From Phymatolithon calcareum (Eukaryota > Rhodophyta > Florideophyceae > Hapalidiales): 64,000 nt of DNA. The notes under the pieces were generated by a model. The model had not been told where the DNA came from. It did no database searches and saw only the letters and a program-made list of their open reading frames with translations. Shown here in pieces: positions 1-9,832 of the stretch (its first letter is position 1; every line of letters begins with the position of its first letter). The stretch spans positions 124,001 to 188,000 of the forward strand of contig OZ345372.1 of assembly GCA_977006965.1 (NCBI GenBank), read 5' to 3'. The translations under genes were made by a program, and so were the position numbers.

Positions 1-502
1 TTCAGTCTGCCATGGGATATCTTGTCGGCGGTCTCATCGGGCTTTGGTCTCCCTCTCACGTGCGGATACGGCGCGGTAATATGCGGTACGAGACCATGCG
101 GGGTGGGGTCGGTCGCACAGCATCAGAAAGATGTTGTACGGGGAGCTCGCCGCGCAGTAATCCTGACCGCACTATTCAAAACGATTATAAATAGTTCGAT
201 ATGATTATTGGACGAATTGGCTTCCCTACCGGTGGGCGAGACACGAACGCCAACTTCAACTGAATTGGCTGTGAGTTGTTGGGTTAACATCTCAACCAAT
301 AAGATACGTCAGATTTTTGGCGTTGGCGTCAACCGGTGGAGATGCTACAATCTTTTGCCGCGGGCGACATGCGATTTCAGTACTATGTAATGGACCAAGC
401 GACAAAGGTATGGAGAGTCATACATGACCCTGCATATTGGGGTTCCGGTGCGCTACACGCCGTGGCGAAACAGTGACTGTGCGTTACACACTTACGGCTC
501 CG
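1..502. other. no gene recognised
   Basis: Short open frames of about 60 codons occur on the + strand but show no motif I recognise. I see no RNA gene or repeat boundary here. It may be flanking sequence of the decayed element that begins at 503. Confidence 0.4.
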
Positions 503-860
503 TCAGATTTTCATGGGAGCTGAAATTCGATTGGACTCATCAAATTCCATACCACCTATCAAGTTGAGCAGACCCTCTCTCGTCTCTAAAAGAAACAGAT
601 TAGCATCGACGCATATCGTTCGCAAAGCATGGTTTATTTGAGGGAGCAGCATATTATCAATCTGAATGTATAGAGGCCCAAGCATGGAGAAGCAAAACAA
701 CCAAGCCTCCCCCTTGACATCTGATAGAGCAGTACTCTCTGCAGTTTCTTTTTCCCGCTTAATTTTTCTTGATCCCAGATGACCATTCCCGTTATGACGA
801 CGAAATATTTCGTCAACTACAAATTGCTTGTCCACATGCTTGTGTTCTATGGAGAGAATG
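503..860 (-). pseudogene. 3' part of an unknown multi-copy element ORF (family with TTEHWAG motif)
   Basis: Read on the - strand, this encodes FVVDEIFRR followed by NGHLGSRK. The same stretch occurs at 10330-10400 on the + strand and, more decayed, at 11620-11690. The upstream part of the same ORF lies at 5098-5221, beyond the LINE at 871-5087, so the LINE split one older ORF. Compared with the 10-kb copy, about 130 bp is also missing near the junction. The protein family is not recognised. Its repeated co-occurrence with tyrosine-recombinase-like fragments suggests both come from one mobile element. Confidence 0.5.
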
Positions 861-870
861 TAAACGGTCA
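861..870. repeat. left target-site duplication of LINE
   Basis: TAAACGGTCA here matches TAAACAGTCA at 5088-5097 with one difference. The empty-site relative at 10180-10200 reads straight through this position, which supports a target-site duplication. Confidence 0.75.
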
Positions 871-893
871 CAGGGGTTTCGCTTTCACGCAGT

Positions 894-2417
894 GTGACTA
901 GACCACGAGGCTCACGACAGAGCATCATGGACAAAATGAAACCCACAACGGTACTTTGGTCGGAAATTTTGAATCGCATTGGGATCTCTCATACCATTGC
1001 ACCTTCCCGCCAAAAAAATTGGTCGCCGTCAAGCGTCATTACCATCCTTCGTGGAGGTGATGTTGAGACCAACCCCGGGCCGCTGCGCATACTTCAGCTC
1101 AATTGCCGCTCGTTGCGGAGACCTGGACGAACGGCGCAGCTGTCGAAGCTGGCAAAGGACTCCAAGGCAGACATCTTGCTTCTTTCAGAAACATGGCTCC
1201 GTGAGGACGACACGACTCCACGAATCGCCGGATTCGGTCTGGTTAATCGAGCAGACAGGACGAACTTAACTGAACGTGGTGGCGGAGTAATCACCTATGC
1301 ACGATTTGGGCTACCTGTAACAAACCGAGGGACGAAACTCGGATACAAGGCAGAAGTGGCGGAACTCGACGTGAGATTGGGAGACTCTGGAAGATCTGTC
1401 CAGATATCCCACTTTTACGTCTCACCAGATGCCGCTACGCGCTTCGATTGGAGAATTATGCGGCAGGACTCCTTTCTCTTTGGAGACTGCAAAATCCATG
1501 GAACGTGGGATCCAGCGCATTACGACCCAACGTCATCGAGACTCCTGGAGGAATATCTGGAGATGACCGGACGAATTGTGCTTAATGATGGGAAACCAAC
1601 ATTTCTCGCACCCTCACGGCCCTCGGCCGTCGATATCGCCGCGTGCCCAGCCGAAAGTGTCTTGGAATGCCAGTGGAACGTTGTGCCAGCCACATTCAGT
1701 GACCACCTACCATGCTTGACGACGGTCAAGCCAATGAATCAATCGCGAAAACGTTTCGGTCGTGCTCGATGGTCTATAAAAAAGGCAGACTGGGAGAAAT
1801 TTGCCGCTAAGGTCGACGAAGTCTTACAAGTTCTCTCCGATGATGCGGGTACAATTGACGCAGAGAACCAACGCTTTGTTGAAGCAATACTCGCCGGGGC
1901 ACATCAAGCGATTCCAAGAGGAAATCTACGGGGTAAAATATCGTGGAATGATGCCGCAGCCATAGCCGTTAAAGAACGACAAGAAGCAGCACAGGCCTAT
2001 GCCACTAACCTGACACCGGAATCGTTTTGTGTGCTGGCTGAGGTACGTAAGAACACCGAGCTTATTATTACGGCCTCGAAGCGGGAGTGCTGGAAGGATC
2101 ACGTATCTACAATCGATGCAGACAAAAAGGGATGGCGGTTACTTGCAACCATAGAAGGTAAGCGCCGGACCAGAGCCACTATTGTCACTGACTTTCGCAA
2201 ATCTGACCGGTCCCTCTCGGCAGAGATTGTGAAGCGATACATTGCTAAAAATCGAAATCGTCGTAAGAGAGAGGATCTACCTTTCATTATAAAGTATATC
2301 GGCGCTGTCCGTATCGCCCACTCCAAGTTTTCTTGCAGAAATGAGTTTACGATGCGCGAGCTTGAGGCAACTATTCGAGCCATGCCGACCCGTGCAGAAC
2401 AGGTTCGGATGGTATAG
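894..2417 (+). CDS. LINE 2A peptide plus endonuclease/exonuclease/phosphatase domain
   Basis: About 50 residues after the first Met is the sequence GDVETNPGP, a canonical 2A (DxExNPGP) ribosome-skipping motif. It would release the leader peptide from the downstream polyprotein. An EEP-type endonuclease follows immediately: LQLNCRSL (Asn motif), LLSETWL (catalytic Glu), and the C-terminal SDHLP motif (catalytic Asp-His) near nt 1700. This family nicks target DNA to prime reverse transcription. The frame then runs into the linker before the RT and stops at 2417. The RT continues in another frame from about 2402, so the stop comes from a frameshift. The first ATG lies only 23 bp inside the element edge, so the 5' end may be complete or slightly trimmed. 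Confidence 0.85.
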   Translation: MTRPRGSRQSIMDKMKPTTVLWSEILNRIGISHTIAPSRQKNWSPSSVITILRGGDVETNPGPLRILQLNCRSLRRPGRTAQLSKLAKDSKADILLLSETWLREDDTTPRIAGFGLVNRADRTNLTERGGGVITYARFGLPVTNRGTKLGYKAEVAELDVRLGDSGRSVQISHFYVSPDAATRFDWRIMRQDSFLFGDCKIHGTWDPAHYDPTSSRLLEEYLEMTGRIVLNDGKPTFLAPSRPSAVDIAACPAESVLECQWNVVPATFSDHLPCLTTVKPMNQSRKRFGRARWSIKKADWEKFAAKVDEVLQVLSDDAGTIDAENQRFVEAILAGAHQAIPRGNLRGKISWNDAAAIAVKERQEAAQAYATNLTPESFCVLAEVRKNTELIITASKRECWKDHVSTIDADKKGWRLLATIEGKRRTRATIVTDFRKSDRSLSAEIVKRYIAKNRNRRKREDLPFIIKYIGAVRIAHSKFSCRNEFTMRELEATIRAMPTRAEQVRMV

Positions 2418-3628
2418 AAGTTGCTTTTATCCGCAACTTATCGTCCGGCGCAATCCAGCGTCTCTTAGATCTCGTGAATCCGAGCTGGCGCGAAGGAACC
2501 GTTCCTGCCGCTTGGAGAGCGACCCTTATGATCGGAATTCCAAAGCCCAACGACCCTACGACTCTTCGACCGATATTTCTGTCTTCCATCATCAATCGAG
2601 TAGCGGAGAGACTGGTTGGACTAAGATTCTCCTCGTGGGCAGAGTCGAAACTAACGTCCTGTCAAGCTGGATTTCGCCGGAATCGCGGTACTCAGGAACA
2701 TATAGCGGCCATGGCACAACGAACCTCTGATGCCTTCTCCCAGCACCAGAAATGCGCAGCGCTGTTTGTCGACTTTAGTGCGGCTTACGATCGCGTGGTC
2801 ATCCCGGCGCTGCTCGCAAAACTGTCCGACCTTGAATGCTATCCGAATTTGTTGTGCTGGATGCACTAGTATCTAACTGACCGGAGAGCTCGGGGGTTTA
2901 GAAACGGATCTGTATCCAGATCTAGAGTCCTCGGATGCGGTCTGCCGCAGGGAAGTGCGCTATCTCCAATTCTCTGGAACCTGTACATCGCTGATCTGGA
3001 TTTTAGTCTAGAAGGTCTTGTACAATTCAGTTTTGCCGATGACACTAGCTTTCACGCAGTGGGAAAAAGTAGGAATGAAGTTACTGAAAAACTCAACAAA
3101 GCATCCAGAATGTTGTCGGAATATTGCAAAGGCTTGCGCATAGAAGTCAATGCGCGGAAGTGCAAAGTTCTTCGTTTCGCTCGCGGTGGAAAACCTCCGT
3201 TGGGGCGTATCGACTGAATGGTAACGATCTCTGGCGCAGCGATCGAAACAGTGGCAGACTACAAGTTTCTTGGTGTTAATTTTGATCAGCGTCTAAGCTT
3301 CAAGAAGCATTGCTCGGAAATCAGTCAAAAGCTTAAGGCAAAGACTCGGTTCCTACGAGCACTAAATGGCACGACTTGGGGTGCCGAGTCAAATGCCATG
3401 GAGTCATTCCGAAAAAGCTACTGTGAGCCAGTAGCGATATACGGAACCGCAGCCTACGTGGTGCATGGAGCTAATACGCACATCAAGAAAGTGGAAATTG
3501 CGAGGAAAGAAGCTGCCCGCGTATCTACCGGATGCTTGAAAGCCACCGAAATCTCAAAACTTCGATCGCTAACCGGAATGAAGCCTCTCCAAGATTTCGG
3601 GGAAAGGGAGGCTACTATGGTACTGTAA
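2402..3628 (+). pseudogene. LINE reverse transcriptase (frameshifted, stop-interrupted)
   Basis: Read in one frame from about 2402 this is a non-LTR RT. It shows GIPKPND and LRPI (fingers), VDFSAAYDRV (first catalytic Asp, near 2770-2797), LPQGSALSPILWNLYI (near 2942-2990) and FADDT (catalytic Asp pair, near 3035). In-frame stops occur at 2867-2869 (TAG), just before YLTDRR, and at 3215-3217 (TGA). The thumb/linker then continues to TAA at 3626. The catalytic residues are kept, so inactivation looks recent. Confidence 0.85.
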
Positions 3629-3640
3629 AAAGCGTTACGG

Positions 3641-5047
3641 ATGCCACCGGATACCCCTGTCACAGACGCCATAAACTCTCGAGTTGAGAAACCGAAAAGT
3701 CAAGCGCGATCATGCCGTGAGGCCAGCACCCAACAGCTGGCAAACAAAGGTATTCTGGCGCTTCCGCGAGATGAATTTCAACCACCAATTGGAAAGGACC
3801 TCTCAAAGAACAAACTCTACACCTTCATGACCCCTATCTCAGCAAAGGTCGGCGACGCGGAAAAGAAGCTAGCCGTAGAAGCTCTCGTTCTCGAGCGGGA
3901 ATCGACACGACAAGCGGACTTGGAAATTTGGACCGACGGCAGCGTTGGAGAAATACCCTCCGAATTCGTTCGCTATCTTCAACACGGCGAACGGGTCTCG
4001 GTTAAGTGGGACGAAGGATGGTACCATACGACGCTTGAGTTATTCCACGTATCCCACCAGCAGAAGGCAGAGGTAACGAAATTCGTGACCAAACACGGCA
4101 AAACACCGAATATCATTCTTATTTATGATGATGGTGATGTACACGCGTATTCCTCAAGCCCAACAGCATCAAAGCAGCGTGTGATTCTTTGCGATGAGGA
4201 TGGATATATCCTCGACATGTACGGGACCATCCCTGTTAATGTCCGAGGTGCGGGGGTCTTGCTGATACGTGGCAACGAGATGGTGAATGAGATGGCGCTG
4301 ACAGCCGGAGCTGTTGGATCTTCATTCGACGCGGAGGTCTTCGCTGCAGTTCATGCGTTACAAGAAGCTCTGAAACTGCCCTTTGCACCTGAAAGCACGA
4401 TAAGGAGGTTCACCGACAGCATGAGCTGTATCGAAGCTATTGGCGGACAACTGCGGAGGTACGGGGAAATGATACGGAAGCTCTGGGGTCTTATGGAACA
4501 GCTGATGTCAAGGGAGATTTTTGTTGAATGCATTTGGATTCCAAGTCACTGCGGGGTCCCAAGAAACGATGCTGCCGACGACCTAGCAAGAAGGGGTATT
4601 TGTGTATCTAACCTGTTGGAACATCAGAAGGTTCCTATCCCACTCGAAGCAGCGAGATCAATCATCAAAACGACCGCAAAAACCGAGCCTGTCGCAATTC
4701 CGACTATACCCGAGAAGCTACCTATATCGCATAGTCGAGCAGAGGTGATCCTACATCAACTGATTGTGGAGTGCACCCTCATGGTGGCTGCCTTCAGGTA
4801 CGGATCTAACGCGGAGGAAATTGTATACGATCTAGTTTGCAAGGCCTGTACTTTTGGTTGCAAAGAGACAGTCGAACATTTGATTCTACGATTCGGGGGA
4901 CGCTCTGTCTCTAGACGCACGTTTATCGGTCGAATAAGTACAAAAACCATAGAGGAGCTATGCCGTGAGAGACCCCTAGCCGTTTTAAAATTTCTGAACA
5001 ATGAGAAGCTGTTGCAAAACAGCTTCAGACACTCACCTTCCGTGTGA
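3641..5047 (+). CDS. LINE C-terminal region: RNase H interrupted by a Tudor-like module, then a Cys/His motif
   Basis: This is the same frame as the RT, and it is open from 3629 after the TAA at 3626. RNase H signatures are IWTDGSVGE (first Asp, near 3927-3953), GAGVLL (4247), SFDAEVFA (Glu), FTDSMS (Asp) and WIPSHCGVPRNDAADDLA (His/Asp, near 4536-4590). In ordinary RNase H the GAG strand follows the first Asp within a few residues. Here about 95 residues intervene (roughly 3954-4240). The insert contains GERVSVKWDEGWYHTTLE and IILIYDDGDVHAYSS, the pattern of a Tudor/Agenet-type barrel. The end carries CKACTFGCKETVEHL, the Cys/His motif typical of LINE C termini. Confidence 0.8.
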   Translation: MPPDTPVTDAINSRVEKPKSQARSCREASTQQLANKGILALPRDEFQPPIGKDLSKNKLYTFMTPISAKVGDAEKKLAVEALVLERESTRQADLEIWTDGSVGEIPSEFVRYLQHGERVSVKWDEGWYHTTLELFHVSHQQKAEVTKFVTKHGKTPNIILIYDDGDVHAYSSSPTASKQRVILCDEDGYILDMYGTIPVNVRGAGVLLIRGNEMVNEMALTAGAVGSSFDAEVFAAVHALQEALKLPFAPESTIRRFTDSMSCIEAIGGQLRRYGEMIRKLWGLMEQLMSREIFVECIWIPSHCGVPRNDAADDLARRGICVSNLLEHQKVPIPLEAARSIIKTTAKTEPVAIPTIPEKLPISHSRAEVILHQLIVECTLMVAAFRYGSNAEEIVYDLVCKACTFGCKETVEHLILRFGGRSVSRRTFIGRISTKTIEELCRERPLAVLKFLNNEKLLQNSFRHSPSV

Positions 5048-5087
5048 GCTATCTTTCCTCAATAAAGAAAGAAAGAAAGAAATAATA

Positions 5088-5097
5088 TAAACAGTCA
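5088..5097. repeat. right target-site duplication of LINE
   Basis: TAAACAGTCA directly after the AAAG-rich tail, paired with 861-870. Confidence 0.75.
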
Positions 5098-5221
5098 GGA
5101 ATTCGATCATCAGAACGGGCTTTGTCCACGGTGTCCAACATAGCGAGAACAACTGGAATTCCATGAATATAAATCGCATGAGACGAACCGGCCCAGTGCT
5201 CAGTGGTGTAAGTTGTCTCGT
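5098..5221 (-). pseudogene. TTEHWAG-family ORF, middle part
   Basis: The - strand reads TTEHWAGSSHAIYIHG and then PVVLAMLDTV, nearly the same as 10070-10160 on the + strand. It is cut on one side by the LINE at 871-5087 and on the other by the truncated LINE at 5235-5668. Function unknown. Confidence 0.55.
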
Positions 5222-5234
5222 CGTACAGACCTTC

Positions 5235-5668
5235 TTTCTTTTTTTGCAGAAAACTGTAACTTAAATTAGCACCTGGAGATGTTTTCAAACAGCCCCTCAT
5301 TGTTCTCGACTTTGAGTACTTCGAGCGGTTTCTCATTGTAAATTTCTTCCACTGCTTTGGTGTCAAATCTACCAATACTCTGTCGTTTTGATATAGTCCG
5401 TGCACTACATTGTAGGAATAGATACTCAGCGGTCTCCCTGATTCCCAATGAGGGCTTGTGAATAGGGTCGTAATCAACCGAAGCACTTTGAAATCTTACT
5501 GCCAGTGAACAACATTCTGCGGCAAGCTGGTTAAGCGTAGTTTCAGCACGTCTGTGGCCTATATTGAACTCTGGGGTGGGAAATGTATTCTCCTTAGCTT
5601 TGCTGAATGGTACGGTTTGATGATGGCCCGCGCAGCTTCTAGGGCTAAGGGTATTTTTGATGTACCAC
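5235..5668 (-). mobile_element. 5'-truncated LINE copy with 13-bp target-site duplication
   Basis: CGTACAGACCTTC occurs exactly at 5222-5234 and 5669-5681. Between them the - strand encodes the LINE C terminus (5448-5266): RETAEYLFLQCSARTISKRQ, then IGRFDTKAVEEI. This is homologous to the end of the 871-5087 element (KETVEHLILRFGGRSVSRR, IGRISTKTIEEL). The copy ends in an A-rich CTGCAAAAAAAGAAAG tail. Only about 430 bp of 3' sequence was inserted. Removing it restores the alignment of flanking DNA with 10020-10080. Confidence 0.85.
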
Positions 5669-5681
5669 CGTACAGACCTTC

Positions 5682-6506
5682 AATTCTGTTCTTTAGCGTT
5701 TCTTCGTAAGCGTCATTTGATGATAAAATATGCCCGCCCTCGTCAATGGGGACAGTACTTGGACTGCCTACTTTGGAATGTCGTCATCTTGTAGTTCGTC
5801 GAGCACAAAAATTCAAATTCTATGCACTGAAATTCCATTCACTGCACTGTCTGTTTTCCTGCACCCGATTTCCTTGAATGTCACATGAGATATTTCGTTT
5901 GGATTTTTATTCCCTGGGAGGGGGGGGACTTTTTCAAAAGTCTTAATTTGTTGACGCATGATAGAGTGTGCTTCAGGAGAAATACTGATTTGCCCTGACC
6001 CTTTATCCAGCCGCTTTGGCTCTTTATCGGGCCACTTTTGGGGCAGTTGGACTTAGCAGCATGATGTGAGAATATTTTGGTACAATAGCCTCTCATTGAC
6101 CACGTTGGTTGTCGAACTATTCTCTATTCCTCTCTCAGGTGCAAAATAGACAATATAGCTTGAAGAAAACCCACATCCATCCATGTTTCGGTCAGCCGGC
6201 ATCATGTTTACTATCTAGGATTGTAATTGGTACATAAGATATCAATTTTGTGTGCAATAATTTCTTATATTGAACAGCACATTTCAGGGTACACAGTTTT
6301 TTATGCAGTGAAACAAATTTGTCTCCTGCACTCTCACGCATTCCATTGAGATCCCAGTGATTTGATAGGGCTTAAGAAAAATCGCCCTGCCACAAAAAGA
6401 ATTGAAAAGTTCCGTAGTAGACTCCGCACTGTAACGATTATCAAATAAAAAGACTCAACTGACTTCATTTACTCGAAGGCTCGAAAAACCAAGGAGAGCA
6501 TAAGAG
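5682..6506. other. decayed flank of the older element; no gene seen
   Basis: 5682-5720 (- strand) still aligns with about 10010-10035 of the unknown element. The rest is AT-rich and I see no coding region or RNA gene in it. Confidence 0.4.
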
Positions 6507-7548
6507 TTAACTTCGTCTTCGAGACCCAAGTATTTCATCATTTTGCTCAAGCCATTCCACAAATAAGTTCTGAAAAGACACAGCTAATCTATCTTCAGAA
6601 CAAATTATTGATATCCCAATCCTCCACAACGGGCACTGTGCTCTTGGATTGATGGTATTCCACATTCCTTGCCCATTTGTTTCAACGTCTTTGAGTATGC
6701 TCTGTGTAAAAATGGGTGAGTTGTCGGTTATTGTCAAAAAAGCGGCCCGAAGGTAATTCCTTGAGCAAGCAACACAGCCTGCCCCAGGAGAAGCTTCTCG
6801 AGACTGCAAAAGCTGCGATGCGCAGCCCTTTCGAAGATAAGATAGTTTTCGTTGGCGGGCACCGCTGTGGTAGTTTTTGTCACATACAGGCGTGCGGTCA
6901 CTCTAGAATCTGCGCTATCTCCGGAATATATTATGTCACTCATTCGCAATGTTAAAAGCTCATCTGAGCTTTCAACAGCACCAAACTGCAAGCAGTTCAC
7001 CACTGCGGCTTGCAAACACAGATAATCGATATCTGGGTCAGCCTGCAATGCACGTTCGATCACGGAGTCAAAATACTTAGTGCAGAGAGCACGTACATCT
7101 TCATGTGTCTGCTGGTATGCACGAGATGGTAGATGAGTTCCTCTCTTTAGCTGCGCCTTGCAAAGTTTTTGTTGATCAGATCTTGAACAACCTTGGCGGT
7201 TCTTGGATTTCCTGAAAACCCGCTGTCAGGGCTGTCTGTATATTCCTCATGATGACCATACGATGTCCAGAACGCGACGACTGCAGATTTACAAGCTACA
7301 CCTGTAGATCTTGCACTTAAGTTTTCGTAACTAGAGTCTTCTTCCTTTGAACCACAACGCCTCATAATGAGCTTCAGAGCCGCAGAAACGGGATTGGAGG
7401 ACCTGTTTCTCGTTCGAGAAGCGTCAATGTTTTTTGGATCAATCTTTAGGTCCTTTAGGATTTCCTCATACATTCTAATGCATGAAAAGTACCTCTGAGC
7501 AGTAGATTTTGCGCTCAGCGTCTCAAAAATTGTCCGTTCCACTTCCAC
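6507..7548 (-). pseudogene. tyrosine-recombinase-like protein (Crypton-type?), frameshifted
   Basis: Three - strand pieces follow one another: 7548-7147, 7063-6734 and 6809-6507. The first resembles the SAM-like core-binding half of tyrosine recombinases (STAQRYFSCIRMYEEILKDL, later GNPRTAKVVQDLINK). The second has SSDELLTLRMSDI followed by RVTARLYVTKTTTA, which matches the Arg-box region of the catalytic domain. The expected catalytic Arg is Ser here, but related copies at about 11070 and 11810 read ARTDELL, so Arg is ancestral. The C-terminal HxxR...Y region is not visible. The call as a Crypton-like YR element is an inference. Confidence 0.45.
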
Positions 7549-7930
7549 GTCATAGTCACATCTGTTCAGACATTTCGTTGCTATGGATTTCTCGTGTATT
7601 TTTCCGTTAACTTGGACACAATCAATTTAAACTTCAGATTAGCTTCATAAAAAATGCCTACACTACGTCTTTCTTTTGTAAGCCCACAGGAAACTAAAAT
7701 TTCCCGCCTTTTATCTGTTTCAAACTATATGTATCCACCAAAGACAAAACATCGAACACAGACAAATGGTAAACTTCTTGTCAAAGTCATTTCTCTGTTT
7801 CGACAAATTCTGGAGAGCGCATGTGGTGGGAAGGAAATGATGCGAGTGGTGAAGACAATCAGGGGACCAGCGTTCCGTTTGATTTCGTGAAAATATTCGA
7901 GACAAGAGAGACCCAGCACCAAGTTTCCAG

Positions 7931-8632
7931 GTGCAGATCATTCCTTTCCCGTCTCCTGCCCCTGGAAGCCCGATATGGCTTTGCCAAGGCACAGATTCTC
8001 TAACTGGAGTATGTCTGCCTCCGATCTTGAATATAGAAGGACGAATCACGTCAGGATCCGACATGCGACCATCACGAGCTCCTGGAAGCATATTTCAAGT
8101 CAACAACACATTTACCACGGTAATTGCTTCCCATCGCGGCGAATCACAAGCTCAAAAGACATTCAAACCGGCCAGCGAACAGAGCCCAAAAAAGACAATT
8201 TCTAAATTTTCAAAAAGTCGGTCTTTCATTCCAATGCAACCGCAATGCGTTGCAGATGTCCTGGTGCACTGGATTTGGGGATCTGTCACAGAGGGGCTAC
8301 TAAAACCTTTGGTTCGCTTTACAAAAGAGGAGCGAAATGATACGGCAAGAGCTCGAAAGCTTTTTGACAAAAGGAAAAAGATAGCAATGGCATTTCTGAT
8401 CTTTGCACCAAAACTTGGAATTACGGAGTATGAAAGAAAATTCCTTCCTTTATTCTCCAAGAGAGTTGCAAACAAAGCACTAGATAGGAGCCGTAAATTC
8501 TTGAAGTTAGAATGTGAAAGAGATTCAAGACTGCGAATAGTTATGGTAAACGACGATTCGATTCTTGAAATGACTAACACTGCAAGTGAGACTTTAAATC
8601 GTGAACATGTCCTGAGATTTTCAAAGGGATAG
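7931..8632 (+). CDS. hypothetical protein, unrecognised
   Basis: A 233-codon open frame. The second half (from about 8240) looks protein-like: HWIWGSVTEGLLKPLVRF, many Lys/Arg/Glu residues, helix-rich, ending REHVLRFSKG. The first half is less convincing and the true start may be internal. No known family is recognised. It lies between the tyrosine-recombinase-like fragment and the unknown element ORFs, so it may be another cargo ORF of that element. Confidence 0.35.
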   Translation: MQIIPFPSPAPGSPIWLCQGTDSLTGVCLPPILNIEGRITSGSDMRPSRAPGSIFQVNNTFTTVIASHRGESQAQKTFKPASEQSPKKTISKFSKSRSFIPMQPQCVADVLVHWIWGSVTEGLLKPLVRFTKEERNDTARARKLFDKRKKIAMAFLIFAPKLGITEYERKFLPLFSKRVANKALDRSRKFLKLECERDSRLRIVMVNDDSILEMTNTASETLNREHVLRFSKG

Positions 8633-8689
8633 TTTATTAAAGGCCATTATTCATGCTTTTATACTTTCAACTGCTACTACTCAGGTCAG

Positions 8690-9085
8690 ATCGTGTCATG
8701 TCAATACATTATTGCACAAGAAACATAAGTCAGTATACTTAAATAAGTACAGTACACAAAAGTATACACATTGAAAGCGATAGTGCGATATACATCCATT
8801 TTGTGCTAAAAAGCAATGTATCGTGTCCACTTAAACAATTGGAGTACAAAGAGTACGGCAGAAACGTAATTTTTGCACTGTAGAAATACATGTTGTGCCC
8901 TACAAAATATGGAGTACACAAGAAAGGACTTAGTGCAACATACAAATATAAGTTTCAAATTATAAATAATATTGTGTACACCAAAAACGTATGGCGCACA
9001 CGAAAACAATAAATTTTGTACACCTAAAACGTATGGAACTCACCAAAACAATAAATTTTGTACGCCAAAACAAATGTGTACTACC
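8690..9085. repeat. degenerate GTACACCAAAA-type tandem repeats
   Basis: The segment is built of variants of TTGTGTACACCAAAA, for example near 8970, 9014 and 9057, with weaker forms from 8750 on. A second patch occurs at 11165-11240 in the same orientation (ATAATATTGTGTACACC at both). The two patches flank the unknown ORFs at 9.1-10.7 kb, so they may be terminal or subterminal sequences of that element. Confidence 0.5.
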
Positions 9086-9697
9086 ACACTCAACATAGTC
9101 TCGGTCCCGCTTCCACGCCTAGCCATTTTGTACACGGACCTCACCCCTCCAAAGGCTTCTGAGGGTACTTTTAGTGTCAGTAGAGCGTACATATGGCGCC
9201 AAATCATTCAGCGTGCTTCTGAAAAAGCCAGCGAGTACTTCGCAGATGGGGCCAAAACAAATGCTGTTGCGTCTATTTCCGTTTTCCGCACAGATGAGAA
9301 CTCAGTACCGGGTACCGGAGTAACGTATGCAAGGGATGAGGCAGTCGGTTACCGGATCAGGCGGCAGTTTTACAACAGTGTATGCACAAAGGCCGTAAAG
9401 GAATCCTTATCACATTGCTTTCCGAAGTATTTAACCGAATCTGGTCTTAGTGAAGATACGAAGTTGTCGCTGGATCGTCTCGAAAAGTACGTCCGAGAAG
9501 CTGGCAGACATGTGCAACCGTTACAGAATGCCACCGGCAGTTCTTTTATGGGGTCTATTCTGTACAGCGTTTATGCACTGTTTCTCACTGTATTGGTTTT
9601 CCGTGGCGAGCAATTGACCTTTGAGCATCTAAAAGGCAGAATGCATGAACTTCTGGAGACGATAGGACGGTTTTCGTCCATGGGGTATGCGATTTAA
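8972..9697 (+). CDS. unknown mobile-element ORF, first part
   Basis: The frame starts inside the AT-rich repeat. Credible coding begins near 9100 (LAILYTDLTPPKASEGTFSV) and runs to KGRMHELLETIGRFSSMG, then stops at 9695. The sequence is helix-rich (LSEDTKLSLDRLEKYVREAG). The reading continues weakly past the stop (9700-9830) into the next ORF, so the two probably formed one protein. No family recognised. Confidence 0.4.
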   Translation: MCTPKTYGAHENNKFCTPKTYGTHQNNKFCTPKQMCTTTLNIVSVPLPRLAILYTDLTPPKASEGTFSVSRAYIWRQIIQRASEKASEYFADGAKTNAVASISVFRTDENSVPGTGVTYARDEAVGYRIRRQFYNSVCTKAVKESLSHCFPKYLTESGLSEDTKLSLDRLEKYVREAGRHVQPLQNATGSSFMGSILYSVYALFLTVLVFRGEQLTFEHLKGRMHELLETIGRFSSMGYAI

Positions 9698-9832
9698 AAT
9701 GATGACATCAAGAAACTGAAGAGCGGCATTGTGCTTTTGATGGAGTGTTTTGGTGTTGTGTCAAACGGGTATGCTATTGATAACAGCCAGCGCGGAAAAA
9801 TAGAAGACGAAGTTAATCTCGCTCTGTAGTAG

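Larger units (their letters stand above)
871..5087 (+). mobile_element. near full-length non-LTR retrotransposon (LINE) with 2A, endonuclease, RT and RNase H
   Basis: A 4.2-kb element flanked by a 10-bp target-site duplication. In order it contains a short leader, a 2A-like peptide, an apurinic-type endonuclease, a reverse transcriptase, an RNase H and a terminal Cys/His motif. It ends in an AATAAAGAAAGAAAG-type tail. The endonuclease and RT are separated by a frameshift near 2400, and stops interrupt the RT and post-RT region (2867, 3215, 3626), so this copy is dead. It inserted into an older multi-copy element. A 5'-truncated relative lies at 5235-5668 on the other strand. Confidence 0.9.
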
